Assembly: GCA_016868055.1 (NCBI GenBank)
Contig: VGHX01000004.1
Coordinates: 1-61,890, forward strand
Origin: Betaproteobacteria bacterium
GTDB taxonomy: Bacteria; Pseudomonadota; Gammaproteobacteria; Burkholderiales; Burkholderiaceae_D
Direction: 5' to 3'
DNA: 61,890 nt
In this document: positions 32,613-44,134 of the stretch, one piece after another
How positions within the stretch are numbered: the first letter of the stretch is position 1
How the letters are laid out: the number at the start of each line of letters is the position of its first letter
Made by a program: the position numbers and the translations under genes
Notes under the pieces: generated by a model
Database searches by the model: none
What the model was told of the DNA's origin: nothing
The model's input: only the letters and a program-made list of their open reading frames with translations

Positions 32613-33787
32613 TGTCACTACGGTTGAACAATTTGCGCGGCATGTTTTATTCGCTGCAGAGTTTATTAAGCAGGATGCTGCGAACGCCAGCGAATAACTC
32701 AATACCAAAGTTGCCGACGAATTTACTGTTCATCATGTCGTTGATCTTCTTCACAGCGGCACAGGCTAACGCAGAACCGCTACGCTTTGCGCCAGTCAAT
32801 CCCGGAACCAAGCTCAGCTTTCCGCGCGACTTTGGCGCCCATCCGGATTTTCGTACCGAGTGGTGGTACGCCACCGGCTGGCTACAAACCGCTGACGGTA
32901 AACCACTAGGCTTTCAAGTCACCTTCTTCCGCTCGGCGACCGAGCACGAGCGTCATAATCCGAGTCAATTCGCACCCAAGCAATTGATCGTCGCGCACGC
33001 TGCCTTGTCTGATCCTGCAGTCGGCAAGCTGCAACATGATCAGCGCGTTGCGCGCGCCGGCTTTGGGCTGGCACAAACCTCCGAATCAACGACCGATATC
33101 AAGCTCGGCAAATGGTCAATGCGACGAGATACGAATGGCATGTATCGCGTCACTCTGCCCGCGCGCGATTTCAGCTTTGATTTGACACTCTCGCCGACGC
33201 AGCCCGTTCTGCTGCAAGGTGTTAATGGCTACTCGCGCAAAGGTCCCAAGCCCGAGCAGGCCAGCCATTACTACAGCGAGCCGCACCTGCAAGTGAGCGG
33301 AACCCTCACCCGTAACGGTAAGCCCATCGTGGTCAGCGGTACTGCATGGCTAGATCACGAATGGTCGAGTACCGTGCTCGATACCAAGGCGGTTGGTTGG
33401 GACTGGGTCGGTGTGAATTTGGATGATGGTCGCGCCTTGATGGCATTTCGTATTCGTGCTGCTGATGGCAGCAGCTTATGGCAGCATGCGAGCTTGCGTG
33501 AAAAAGATGGTCGTCTGCAGCAGTTCAATGGCGATGCGATCCGCTTCACGCCTGTGCGATCTTGGCGATCGCCGCGTACGCAAGCCAGTTATCCGGTGGA
33601 GCTTACGCTGGAGATTGATCAACAGCGTTGGCAAATACGACCGCTACAGGATGATCAGGAACTCGATTCACGCCAATCAACCGGCGCTGTGTACTGGGAA
33701 GGCGCTATCACCTTGGAACGTGACGGCCGTCGCGCAGGACGCGGCTACCTGGAGATGACAGGCTACGTTAAACCATTAAAACTATGA
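32612..33787 (+). CDS. AttH/CrtC lipocalin-like hydrolase
   Basis: SFPRDFGAHPDFRTEWWYATGWLQTADGKPLGFQVTFFR; AWLDHEWSS; TAATG overlap with upstream permease. Confidence 0.88.
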   Translation: MSLRLNNLRGMFYSLQSLLSRMLRTPANNSIPKLPTNLLFIMSLIFFTAAQANAEPLRFAPVNPGTKLSFPRDFGAHPDFRTEWWYATGWLQTADGKPLGFQVTFFRSATEHERHNPSQFAPKQLIVAHAALSDPAVGKLQHDQRVARAGFGLAQTSESTTDIKLGKWSMRRDTNGMYRVTLPARDFSFDLTLSPTQPVLLQGVNGYSRKGPKPEQASHYYSEPHLQVSGTLTRNGKPIVVSGTAWLDHEWSSTVLDTKAVGWDWVGVNLDDGRALMAFRIRAADGSSLWQHASLREKDGRLQQFNGDAIRFTPVRSWRSPRTQASYPVELTLEIDQQRWQIRPLQDDQELDSRQSTGAVYWEGAITLERDGRRAGRGYLEMTGYVKPLKL

Positions 33788-35571
33788 ACACACCGACTGA
33801 TCGACCGAAGTCCAGCAAGGGCCTGAGAACACTTGCCGGGCTGATGCCTTTTCTGAGGCCCTACCGTACCCGTATCATTCTGGCAGTGGTGGCTTTGATC
33901 GTCGCGGCGTCAACCACGCTCACGCTGCCGTATGGCTTTCGTAATCTGATTGATCTCGGCTTCACCACCGCGGGCAGTGCGCAAGCCGAGAACGTAAACA
34001 TCTACTTCATTGCACTGTTTCTGTTGGCCTGTTTGCTTGCACTCGCGACTGCAGCGCGCTTCTATATGGTGTCGTGGCTGGGTGAGCGCGTTACCTCGGA
34101 TATCCGTAGCGCGGTCTATGCCCATGTGCTGCGCCAGAGTCCGGTGTTTTTCGAGATCACGCAAACTGGTGAAGTGCTGTCACGCCTGACTACCGACACT
34201 ACCCTCATTCAAACGGTCGTGGGTACCAGTATCTCGATGGCCTTGCGGAATATTTTGCTACTGATTGGTGGTGTGCTGATGATGTTCATTACCAGCCCCA
34301 AACTCTCCGCCATTATTATCGTGATGCTGGTACTGGTCATTCTGCCGGTGATGGTGTTTGGTCGCCGCGTACGCAAGCTGTCACGCGCGTCACAAGATCG
34401 CATCGCCGATGCTTCTGGTTTGGCCGGCGAGATGTTGAATGCCATTAGCATCGTACAAGCGTATGCGCAAGAAACCCGTGAAGCAAAGCGCTTCGGTAGC
34501 GCCGTCGAGGCAGCGTTTCGGACAGCAATTGCCCGTATTCGGGCCCGGTCGTTATTAACTGCAATCGCGATCCTGCTGATCTTCGGCGCTATTGTGTTTG
34601 TGTTGTGGCTGGGTGCCCATGCGGTCATCGAGGGCAGCATGACCGCCGGTGAGTTAGGCCAGTTTATCTTGTATGCCGTCATAGTCGCAGGTGCGATTGC
34701 GGCGCTGTCGGAAGTCATCGGTGATGCGCAACGCGCTGCCGGTGCGAGTGAACGATTACTTGAACTACTGGCAGAAGAATCTCCGATTCGTTCGCCGGCA
34801 CATCCGGCCACGGTACCGTCACGCGCAGCGAATGGTGCCGCGCTGAGTATTGATCATCTGTCTTTCCGCTATCCGTCACGGCCGGACACACTCGCACTGT
34901 CAGACATATCGATGGCGGTGAATGCCGGCGAAACCATTGCTATCGTCGGTCCTTCCGGCGCCGGCAAGACGACTTTGTTTCAGCTGCTACTCCGCTTCTA
35001 CGATCCGGAGCAAGGCAGTATTCGCCTCGATGGTGTTGATATCCGCGAACTGAGTTTGTATGACCTACGCAATATGATCGGTATCGTACCGCAAGATACT
35101 GTGGTGTTCTCTGCGAATGCCATGGAGAACATACGCTATGGTCGCCCCGAGGCGAGTGATGACGAGGTGATTGCCGCCGCCAAGTTAGCGGCCGCGCATG
35201 AATTTATTGAGCGACTGCCCGAAGGCTACCAATCCTTCCTCGGCGAACGTGGCGTGCGGCTCTCCGGTGGTCAACGACAACGTATTGCAATCGCGCGCGC
35301 ATTACTCAAGAACCCGCCTTTACTGCTGTTGGATGAGGCGACCAGCGCGCTGGATGCGGAATCAGAACGACTGGTGCAACACGCGCTCGATGCGGCGATG
35401 CAGGGAAGGACCACGCTGGTGATTGCTCACCGCCTGGCGACCGTACAACGTGCGACGCGCATTATCGTATTGGATCACGGGCGTATCGTTGAAACTGGTA
35501 CCCATGCCGAGCTGGTGGAGGCAGGTGGTTTATATGCAAGCCTGGCGGCGATGCAGTTCAACGCCAGCTGA
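33784..35571 (+). CDS. ABC exporter, MsbA-like (TMD-NBD)
   Basis: [59 protein letters not shown]. Confidence 0.92.
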   Translation: MNTPTDRPKSSKGLRTLAGLMPFLRPYRTRIILAVVALIVAASTTLTLPYGFRNLIDLGFTTAGSAQAENVNIYFIALFLLACLLALATAARFYMVSWLGERVTSDIRSAVYAHVLRQSPVFFEITQTGEVLSRLTTDTTLIQTVVGTSISMALRNILLLIGGVLMMFITSPKLSAIIIVMLVLVILPVMVFGRRVRKLSRASQDRIADASGLAGEMLNAISIVQAYAQETREAKRFGSAVEAAFRTAIARIRARSLLTAIAILLIFGAIVFVLWLGAHAVIEGSMTAGELGQFILYAVIVAGAIAALSEVIGDAQRAAGASERLLELLAEESPIRSPAHPATVPSRAANGAALSIDHLSFRYPSRPDTLALSDISMAVNAGETIAIVGPSGAGKTTLFQLLLRFYDPEQGSIRLDGVDIRELSLYDLRNMIGIVPQDTVVFSANAMENIRYGRPEASDDEVIAAAKLAAAHEFIERLPEGYQSFLGERGVRLSGGQRQRIAIARALLKNPPLLLLDEATSALDAESERLVQHALDAAMQGRTTLVIAHRLATVQRATRIIVLDHGRIVETGTHAELVEAGGLYASLAAMQFNAS

Positions 35572-35607
35572 GTAGCTCTCGCGCGGTAAAATAATGCCTT
35601 CGCACTT

Positions 35608-35699
35608 GTCTCGTTAGGCCGCTTGCGGCGTTGGCACTCCGTGACGTACGTCGCGGACTGTCTTCGGTACCGCCGCCTTGCCATCAATCTAACGCGATA
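35608..35699 (+). repeat. ~92-nt dispersed repeat, copy A
   Basis: gtctcgttaggccgcttgcggcgttggcac...gccgccttgccatcaatctaacgcgata; aligns to the reverse complement of 44395-44486. Confidence 0.75.
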
Positions 35700-35724
35700 G
35701 GTTCGCACTACTTTTCTACCGATC

Positions 35725-36519
35725 ATGCATCAATACCTCGACTTCATGCGCCATGTGCTCGACCATGGTACCGAAAAAACCGACCGCACCGGCACCGGCA
35801 CGCGCTCAGTGTTCGGCTATCAGATGCGTTTTGATCTGCAAGAAGGTTTTCCGTTAGTCACCACCAAAAAGCTGCATCTGAAATCCATCATTCACGAGCT
35901 GATCTGGTTTCTGCAAGGCTCGACCAATATCGGCTACCTGAAAGACAATGGCGTCACGATCTGGGATGAGTGGGCTGATGATAACGGTGACCTTGGACCA
36001 ATTTATGGCTATCAGTGGCGCTCATGGCCCGCACCGAACGGTGAGCATATTGATCAAATCGCTCAACTGATCCAGCAAATCAAAACCAATCCGGATTCGC
36101 GCCGATTAATCGTTTCAGCGTGGAATGTCTCCGATATCCCGCGCATGAAACTCCCCCCCTGCCATGCGTTCTTTCAGTTCTATGTGGCAGATGGCAAGCT
36201 CTCCTGCCAGCTGTATCAGCGCAGCGCCGATATTTTTCTCGGTGTGCCATTCAATATCGCATCATATGCATTGCTGACGCACATGGTGGCAGAGCAGACA
36301 GGCCTGGATGTCGGTGACTTTATCTGGACCGGTGGCGACTGTCATATCTATTCCAATCACTTCGAGCAGGTTCGCGAGCAACTCTCACGCTCGCCGCTGC
36401 CATTACCGAAGCTACATCTCAAGCGCAAGCCGGATAGTATTTTTGATTACCGCTTTGAAGACATCGAGATCATCGACTACCAATCACATCCAGCGATCAA
36501 GGCGCCGGTGGCCGTATAA
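35725..36519 (+). CDS. thyA: Thymidylate synthase
   Basis: [50 protein letters not shown]. Confidence 0.98.
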   Translation: MHQYLDFMRHVLDHGTEKTDRTGTGTRSVFGYQMRFDLQEGFPLVTTKKLHLKSIIHELIWFLQGSTNIGYLKDNGVTIWDEWADDNGDLGPIYGYQWRSWPAPNGEHIDQIAQLIQQIKTNPDSRRLIVSAWNVSDIPRMKLPPCHAFFQFYVADGKLSCQLYQRSADIFLGVPFNIASYALLTHMVAEQTGLDVGDFIWTGGDCHIYSNHFEQVREQLSRSPLPLPKLHLKRKPDSIFDYRFEDIEIIDYQSHPAIKAPVAV

Positions 36520-36537
36520 GACCACCGGCGCAATCCG

Positions 36538-39500
36538 TCACAGTACAAAGTCTGCTGCAGTTAGCCCAAGACTCGTACCCACCAAGACGATCTGCATATC
36601 AGCGGTCTTGTTAGCATCTACATCAAGCTGAATCACGGTATTGCCCCCGCTTTCGAACCAGCTAATTGCGTTGGATAACACGCTGGTCGAGCGGCCAGCA
36701 AACGCAAATGCCTGATCACCGGTACGCTTGGTATTGGCGTCAATCGCTGATAAATCGATCTTGTCGATACCTCGGCTGAAGTCTTCGATAATGTCGGGTG
36801 CTGACAGCGTGCTATCCGACAGACTGCGGAAGATGAAGATATCGCTACCGCCACCACCATTCAACCGGTCTGATCCGCTACCACCGTATAGCCTGTCGTT
36901 ACCAATGCCGCCGAACAGCCGATCGGCCCCTGTTCCGCCCTCCAGCCAGTCAGTGCCTCCTGATCCGTATAAAAAGTCATTGCCGCTACTACCGAACAGG
37001 AAGTCGTCGGACGCCACCCCATACAGAAAATCATGACCGCGTCCGCCCTCGCCAAAACCGGAGAAGATGGCGATCGTCTGCCCACTTTCATTGGTAATAC
37101 CGGCAATTAGATCGGATGCCGGTTGGTAGCCCTGAAGCGGGTTAGCATCATCCGCAGCATCCTGCACGTTCGCTACAAACCTGGGTGTCGATCGCGATAG
37201 CACGACATTTTCTGCACCCAACGTCAAAATCGATCTACTGCCATAGGTCCAGTCGCCGGCGTCGTTGTAGTCGAAAGCAGCATCACTACCGCCGTTCGCT
37301 GCGAGGTAATGATCATAGGTGCGCGCAAATACGGTGTCCGACGAAGATGCAAGCAATCCGCTGAACTGTAGATTCTGATTCAGTAGGCTCATGACATCAG
37401 TTGGTATCGCAACTCCCGAGGGCGACACCTGCGCCTTACCAAACCAGGGCGAGGATAAATCGGGTAGCTGGAATGGATTTACGGAGCCTTGTGCATGCAC
37501 ACCGCTCGCCAGGGAGGCGACGCCGCTGAGCGAAGTTTGTGTACTTCCACTATCAGTCAAGCCGGAAAGCGGCACACCGTTCGCTGCAAAGAAATCGATC
37601 GATAAACCTTGCTCGACCAAGTTGATCGCGATAGGCGATGTAACAGAAGACCCCAGACCCCAACTACTGTCTTGATAGGTACCCGACAGCAGCAGTGAGC
37701 CGCTTGCGCTGTAAGTTTGCCAAATACCGATACCACTGCCATTCGGTTCATATAAAACCAGCGACCCATTTGCCTGCAACGCGACGCCAGATAGCGGCGT
37801 GCCACTAGCGCTCTCTGTCAGGCCAGTCAAATGATCCAGGCCGATCACACTGAGTTTTGCGTTCAAGCCAACCACTTCCAGACTCGCTTTCGCCAGATCG
37901 GTCGCCAATACAGTGCCACCTGAAAAATTAAACAACTCGATACGGCCTACGCCGGTAGTCACTTGGTCAGGTAACGCGCCGTTATTTGTGTTGATTGTGA
38001 TCGTTGCGGTACCGGCATTGACGGCAATCTCATTGATGAGCAGTTTTTTGTCCAGCTTCAGCGGGGGCGCTTGTATCGTGACACTGACCTCTGTCGCAGT
38101 GCTGGATACGCTGCCATCAAAGGCACGATAGACAAAGCTATCGGTACCGATGAAGCCTGCCGATGGTGTGTAGCTAAAGCTACCATCGGAATTCAGTGTC
38201 AGGGTGCCGTTTGAAGGCCCGCTCTGGAGCGAAGCGTTCAACGCGTCGCCATCGTCGTCGCCGTCGTTGCTGAGTACTCCGGAAGATGCAGCGACTGTTA
38301 AGGTCTGGCCATAGCCAAGTGTGTAGCTATCTGCAGCAGCGCTCGGCGCATGATTAGCACCTACAACATCAAAACTTAATTGGGCGTCGCTACTCGCGCC
38401 GTCGGGATCTTTAATCGATTAGCTGAAGATATCGGTGGCTTGTACTCCCTTGATCAATGTGCTACTTGCAGTAGTCGTCGCGGCATAGCTGAGCTGGCCA
38501 TTGGCATCAATCGTCAACACACCATAGGTACCGTTCAGGGTTGTGGTGCCGCTCAAGGGCACGTCAACCACCGTACCCATAAAGCCGAATGTAGCTACCC
38601 TCAGCAAGGCAGTCTCGTGGTTATCGGAGTCGCTGTCATTCGCCAGCAATGCAGAGGTTGCGAACTGGATAGTACTGCCCGCTAACACTGGCGCAAAGTT
38701 ATCTGCATTAGCCCGTGGCGCGTCGTTGACTCCTGACACATTCAGCGACGCATTCGCAGTTGACAAGCTGCCCATACTATCAGCGACTTGAAACTGTAGA
38801 TTGACTGGAATCGATTCACTGCTCGCCATCGATTCATTTTCCGGTGTACGAAGGAAGCTGTAGCTACCATCACTATTGATTTGCAATACACCGGCAGCAG
38901 TCGGCAAAAATATTGAGAATCTGTCGCCGAAGACCGTATCATTCACGCTGATGAGGCGAGGCTGATCACCCGCATCAGGATCTGTCACATGGATCAACAG
39001 GTTCGCATCGGCCGTGGAAACATCACCCACCCGGATGCTTGTCTCAAAATCAGAGGCAATCGGTGCATCATTGGAGCCCGTCAGCTCTAGCGGTATAATG
39101 ACGCCCGATCGCAAACCATCACCATCACTCACGATCAGCTTGTATCGGAAACGAATACTTTCGCCAGCCTGCAAGAAATCGAGATTCATCGGTGCGCTGC
39201 TCAGTGTTGGCGATATCGTCAACATCGTTCCTGAACCTAGCGGGGTGCTGCTTGTCGTGATTGACAAGGCGTTTTCGAGTGCCTGAGTTACAGCCGTTGG
39301 GATCGGGGAGACCGAATTAACCAACGTTAACTCAAAGCTAGTCTCGACAGATAATGATGCTGAGTCTCGATCGATGAATTGAAGCGGCAGCAGCGGCACC
39401 GTCAGAGACTGCGCGGCCGCATCTACGGCCTCGGTGAACAAGAGTTCCTCTGGTGGATCCGATTGAAGTAACGGTCTATCGGGCACGCTGGCGATGTTCA

Positions 39501-40896
39501 GCGTTACTGTCGCCGGCAAGCTATACTCATCAATGCTGCGTACGGCGTATTCGAAACTGGTAGTACCAAAAAAGTCTTGCGCAGGTGTAAAAACAAGTTT
39601 ACCTGCTGCCAGTTGTACTACGCTAACCACTTCATTGAGACCGATGGCAACACCATCCAGCGTCAGTGACCCATTGTCAGGTAAGCGAAGGATACGTATC
39701 TCGGTGAATGCCTCGCCCTCGGATTGCGTATCATTTTGCGGGCCAGCGCCATCCGAACCGAATAATGACTCTACGGTGATTACTAATCTCTGATCCTCGA
39801 TACCACTGAGTTCATCGTTAAACGCTACCGGTGTCGTGGTTGGATTACGTAGCTGTAATGTCACCAGTGTCTCATTCTCAGCCTGCGCGACACCGGTCAA
39901 TACGCGATAGCTGAATGTGACTTGCTGCACTGTGCCGGGCGCACTGGCTAGCATCTCGGGTGTCGCTTGGTAGGTGAAGCTGCCGTCACTATTTAAATCA
40001 AGCACCCCTTGCGACGGGCCACGTACCAACTGTGCTCCGATACCAGCACCCGATGCGGCGAAATCGTTCACAAGGACGCCCTGCATCTGTCCAACGGCGA
40101 ATATCGGTAGCAGTGGAAGCGCGTAGACATCGGCAACACCGACCGGCACAGGATCCGGAACTGGTGCCGGTATTACGTTAATGAAGACTTGCTGCGAGTA
40201 AGGGATTCCACCTAAATCACCCCCGGTCGACAGCTCATAAATTCCCCCGTAGCTGAAGCTGACCGCGCCTGTATAACCATTGAGCGGCGTAAATAGTAGT
40301 GCTTCATTGGTACTCTTGGCGACTGTACCGATCGCATTACCGGTGCTCGGATGGTAGATGGTCACCGGTGTATCGGTTGACAAGGGCTGTCCATTAATCG
40401 AGGTCACCGTAGTCGGAGTTCTCGTACCGTCAGGGAAGACGCCGCCATCGTTCGCCAATACATTCAAAAAAATCGGCTGGCCGGATGCTGTAGCGCCATA
40501 GTCATCTGGTGCGGGTAGAGCTGTACCCGCTCCGGTATAAAAGATTTGAATCGAGGTGTTGGAGTACGCCATGCCGTCGTACACCATGAAATTAAATGTC
40601 TCAATCCGGGACTGGCCCGCAGGAAGATCGAGCGTGGCATCGTAGGTAAAGCTGCCGGTCGCCGAAATTGATACATTATTCAGTGAGCTATTACCCAGAA
40701 CTGCGCCCGTCATCGGATCGGTCGCAATAACGCCGGTCAGCGTCCACCTCAGCGTGTCGCCCTCCGCATCAAAAACACTATTCAAGAAGTTCAGCTCAAG
40801 TAGCCCGCCTTCTATAACTCCGGTAGCGTATTCTGGAATCGTTATTATCGTGTTGTTAGTCGTTGCCACGTCAGTCTCCTCGTTAAATGCAACCAT
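36538..40896 (-). pseudogene. Large cadherin/VCBS-repeat RTX protein, interrupted by in-frame TAA (two ORFs: 38419-40896 and 36538-38241)
   Basis: The ORFs are in the same frame (38418-38241=177=59 codons); readthrough gives ...VQATDIFS*SIKDPDGASSDAQLSFDVVGANHAPSAAADSYTLGYGQTLTVAASSGVLSNDGDDDGDALNASLQSGPSNG..., typical repeat sequence; C-term has GGxGxDxLxGG nonapeptides. Confidence 0.75.
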
Positions 40897-41168
40897 CGCC
40901 GGGATGTGAATATCTCGACTCACTACCGAGAAGTTGCACTGCTTCGACCTCCTAATCAATGACACAGATGTATCAGCGATTGGTTGGTCTACAACGAAGT
41001 CGTCGATACGAGCAAGAGATAAGCCTCGATCACCACAGCCCGCCTGTACCGCAACTGGGCAGGTGTGCTGCCGCTTTCGGACGATGAGCTATACGATCCG
41101 GTGGTTGAATCATGTGGTGAGAGCGAGATGATTTACCATAGCGAACATCCGTCTCTGAAGATATGACC

Positions 41169-41666
41169 ATGTCCGTCTCGCTGTCGCTCATCGTCGCCAC
41201 TGACCGCAACAACGGTATCGGCATCAATAACGCGTTGCCGTGGCGGCTGCCTGAAGATCTGGCGTTCTTCAAGCGCATCACCTCCGGCCATACCATCATC
41301 ATGGGTCGCAAGACCTTCGAGTCGATTGGTCGGCCGCTGCCTAACCGACGCAATATTGTGGTCACCCGCAATCCGGCATGGGTACATAGCGGTGTCGAAA
41401 GTGCGAATTCGCTAGATCAGGCAATCGCTGCCGCCGGCGATGGAGGTGTAGATGGCGATGTTTTCATCATTGGCGGCGCTCAAATTTATGTCGATGCCAT
41501 CATGCGGGCTGATCGGCTGATCGTGACCGAGATTGATGCGGAGTTTGCCTGTGATGCTTTCTTCCCAAGCATCGACCCGGCGCAGTGGCAAGCCGAGTCA
41601 CGCGAGACACATCACTCGGTCAGTAATAGCTGGGATTACTCTTTTGTTATGTATCGACGTCGGTAA
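41169..41666 (+). CDS. folA: Dihydrofolate reductase
   Basis: SLSLIVATDRNNGIGINNALPWRLPEDLAFFKRITSGHTIIMGRKTFESIGRPLPNR. Confidence 0.97.
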   Translation: MSVSLSLIVATDRNNGIGINNALPWRLPEDLAFFKRITSGHTIIMGRKTFESIGRPLPNRRNIVVTRNPAWVHSGVESANSLDQAIAAAGDGGVDGDVFIIGGAQIYVDAIMRADRLIVTEIDAEFACDAFFPSIDPAQWQAESRETHHSVSNSWDYSFVMYRRR

Positions 41667-41881
41667 TTGTTAGCGGCAAATCCGGGTCAGCTCCGGATAC
41701 CCTGGCAGCTGCGCTTTACTCTCATAATCCTTCCTCTAGAACCCGGCTCAGCAGCTGCAGTCAAAGCCGCTAGCACGCTGCCTTTTAACCGCCGCTGGCG
41801 CATATCTGAGACAATCCCGCTTTCGTTTTTTTACCCCTCGCCGGATGCCCCAGCGAGCCGCTCCGCCATCGGGAGAACCGC

Positions 41882-44134
41882 ATGAAGTTCCGCTTCCCCA
41901 TCGTCATCATCGATGAAGATTTTCGCTCTGAAAATACCTCCGGCCTCGGTATCCGTGCGCTGGCCAATGCGCTGGAAAGCGAGGGCATGGAAGTGGTCGG
42001 CGTGACCAGTTACGTCGACTTATCGCAGTTTGCGCAGCAGCAATCGCGCGCCTCTGCATTTATTTTGTCGATCGACGATGAAGAGTTTGGTGGTGGCTCG
42101 CCCGAAGAGACAGAAGTTGCGCTTAAATCCCTGCGTGCTTTTGTGGAAGAGATTCGTTATAAAAACGCTGACATACCGATTTATCTGTACGGCGAGACAC
42201 GCACCTCGCGCCACATTCCTAACGATATCCTGCGCGAACTGCACGGCTTCATTCACATGTTTGAAGACACGCCGGAGTTCGTCGCGCGTCACATCATTCG
42301 CGAAGCACGCTCCTATCTCGATGGCCTTGCACCGCCCTTCTTTCGGGCGATGGTGCATTACGCGCAAGATGGCTCGTACTCATGGCACTGCCCCGGGCAC
42401 TCGGGTGGCGTCGCGTTCCTGAAGTCGCCGATCGGCCAAATGTTTCACCAATTCTTCGGTGAGAACATGCTGCGGGCCGATGTCTGCAACGCGGTAGAAG
42501 AACTTGGTCAGCTGCTTGACCATACCGGCCCCGTCGCTGCGTCCGAGCGCAATGCAGCGCGCATCTTCAACGCAGACCATTGCTTCTTCGTGACCAACGG
42601 CACCTCCACCTCCAACAAAATGGTGTGGCACTCGACCGTCGCGCCAGGCGATATCGTGGTGGTGGACCGCAACTGCCATAAATCAGTGCTGCATTCGATC
42701 ATCATGACCGGTGCGATTCCGGTATTCCTGATGCCTACGCGTAATCACCTCGGCATCATCGGTCCGATTCCACGTGAAGAGTTCACGATGGAAAATATCA
42801 TGAAGAAAATCGAGGCCAACCCATTTGCGCGCGAAGCAAAAAACAAAAAGCCACGCATACTGACGATTACACAGTCTACCTATGATGGGGTCATTTATAA
42901 CGTCGAAGTGATCAAGCAAATGCTCGATGGTCAGATCGACTCTCTACACTTTGATGAAGCTTGGTTACCGCATGCCAGCTTCCATGATTTTTACAAAGAT
43001 ATGCACGCCATTGGTAAAGACAGGCCACGTGCGCACAAGTCACTGATCTTCTCCACCCAATCAACGCACAAGCTGCTGGCCGGCTTGTCGCAAGCATCAC
43101 AAATTCTGGTACAAGAGTCAGAGACCGTGCAACTTGATCGAAATAGCTTCAATGAAGCCTATTTAATGCATATTTCTACATCACCGCAGTACGCGATTAT
43201 TGCCTCGTGCGATATCGCGGCGGCGATGATGGAACCGCCAGGTGGGACTGCACTGGTCGAAGAAAGTATTCTGGAAGCGCTCGATTTTCGTCGCGCCATG
43301 AAAAAGGTCGATGAAGAATGGGGTAAGGACTGGTGGTTCCAGGTCTGGGGTCCGGAGAAGTTTTCGGAAGAAGGCATCGGCACCCAAGATGACTGGATGA
43401 TCGACGATCAGCATGACTGGCACGGCTTTGGCAAGATCGAGCCGGGCTTCAACATGCTTGATCCGATCAAGGCCACGATTGTCACACCGGGTTTGTCGAT
43501 TGACGGCCAGTTCGGTACCACGGGCATCCCCGCCTCTATCGTCACCAAGTATCTGGCGGAGCACGGCGTGATTGTCGAGAAGGCGGGCTTATATTCCTTC
43601 TTCATCATGTTCACTATCGGCATTACCAAAGGCCGCTGGAATACGCTACTGACTGCCTTGCAGCAGTTCAAGGATGATTACGACAAGAACCAGCCGATGT
43701 GGCGCATCCTGCCGGAATTTGCTGCGGCAAATCCGCGCTATGAACGCGTTGGTCTGCGTGACCTGTGCCAGCAAATCCATGACATGTACAAGCAGCATGA
43801 CATTGCTCGCCTGACTACCGAGATGTATCTATCGGATATGCAGCCAGCGATGAAGCCTTCCGATGCCTTTGCCAAAATGGCGCACCGTGAAATCGACCGG
43901 GTACCGATTGATGATCTTGAAGGGCGCGTGACCGCCATGCTGGTCACCCCCTACCCACCCGGCATTCCGCTGCTGATTCCCGGCGAGCGCTTCAACAAAA
44001 CAATCGTCGACTATCTGAAGTTCGTGCGCGAGTTCAATGAAAAACTACCCGGCTTCGAGAGCGATGTGCACGGCCTCGTCAAAACCGAAGTCAACGGCGT
44101 GAAGGGCTACTACGTTGATTGCGTGCACCAATAA
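41882..44134 (+). CDS. Orn/Lys/Arg decarboxylase
   Basis: PLP motif STQSTHKLLAGLSQAS; N-terminal wing domain; ~750 aa. Confidence 0.93.
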   Translation: MKFRFPIVIIDEDFRSENTSGLGIRALANALESEGMEVVGVTSYVDLSQFAQQQSRASAFILSIDDEEFGGGSPEETEVALKSLRAFVEEIRYKNADIPIYLYGETRTSRHIPNDILRELHGFIHMFEDTPEFVARHIIREARSYLDGLAPPFFRAMVHYAQDGSYSWHCPGHSGGVAFLKSPIGQMFHQFFGENMLRADVCNAVEELGQLLDHTGPVAASERNAARIFNADHCFFVTNGTSTSNKMVWHSTVAPGDIVVVDRNCHKSVLHSIIMTGAIPVFLMPTRNHLGIIGPIPREEFTMENIMKKIEANPFAREAKNKKPRILTITQSTYDGVIYNVEVIKQMLDGQIDSLHFDEAWLPHASFHDFYKDMHAIGKDRPRAHKSLIFSTQSTHKLLAGLSQASQILVQESETVQLDRNSFNEAYLMHISTSPQYAIIASCDIAAAMMEPPGGTALVEESILEALDFRRAMKKVDEEWGKDWWFQVWGPEKFSEEGIGTQDDWMIDDQHDWHGFGKIEPGFNMLDPIKATIVTPGLSIDGQFGTTGIPASIVTKYLAEHGVIVEKAGLYSFFIMFTIGITKGRWNTLLTALQQFKDDYDKNQPMWRILPEFAAANPRYERVGLRDLCQQIHDMYKQHDIARLTTEMYLSDMQPAMKPSDAFAKMAHREIDRVPIDDLEGRVTAMLVTPYPPGIPLLIPGERFNKTIVDYLKFVREFNEKLPGFESDVHGLVKTEVNGVKGYYVDCVHQ

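Noticed and set aside
37391-39793. Plus-strand ORFs inside the RTX gene.
   Set aside because: Antisense to a long repeat-rich coding region with strong codon structure on the minus strand.
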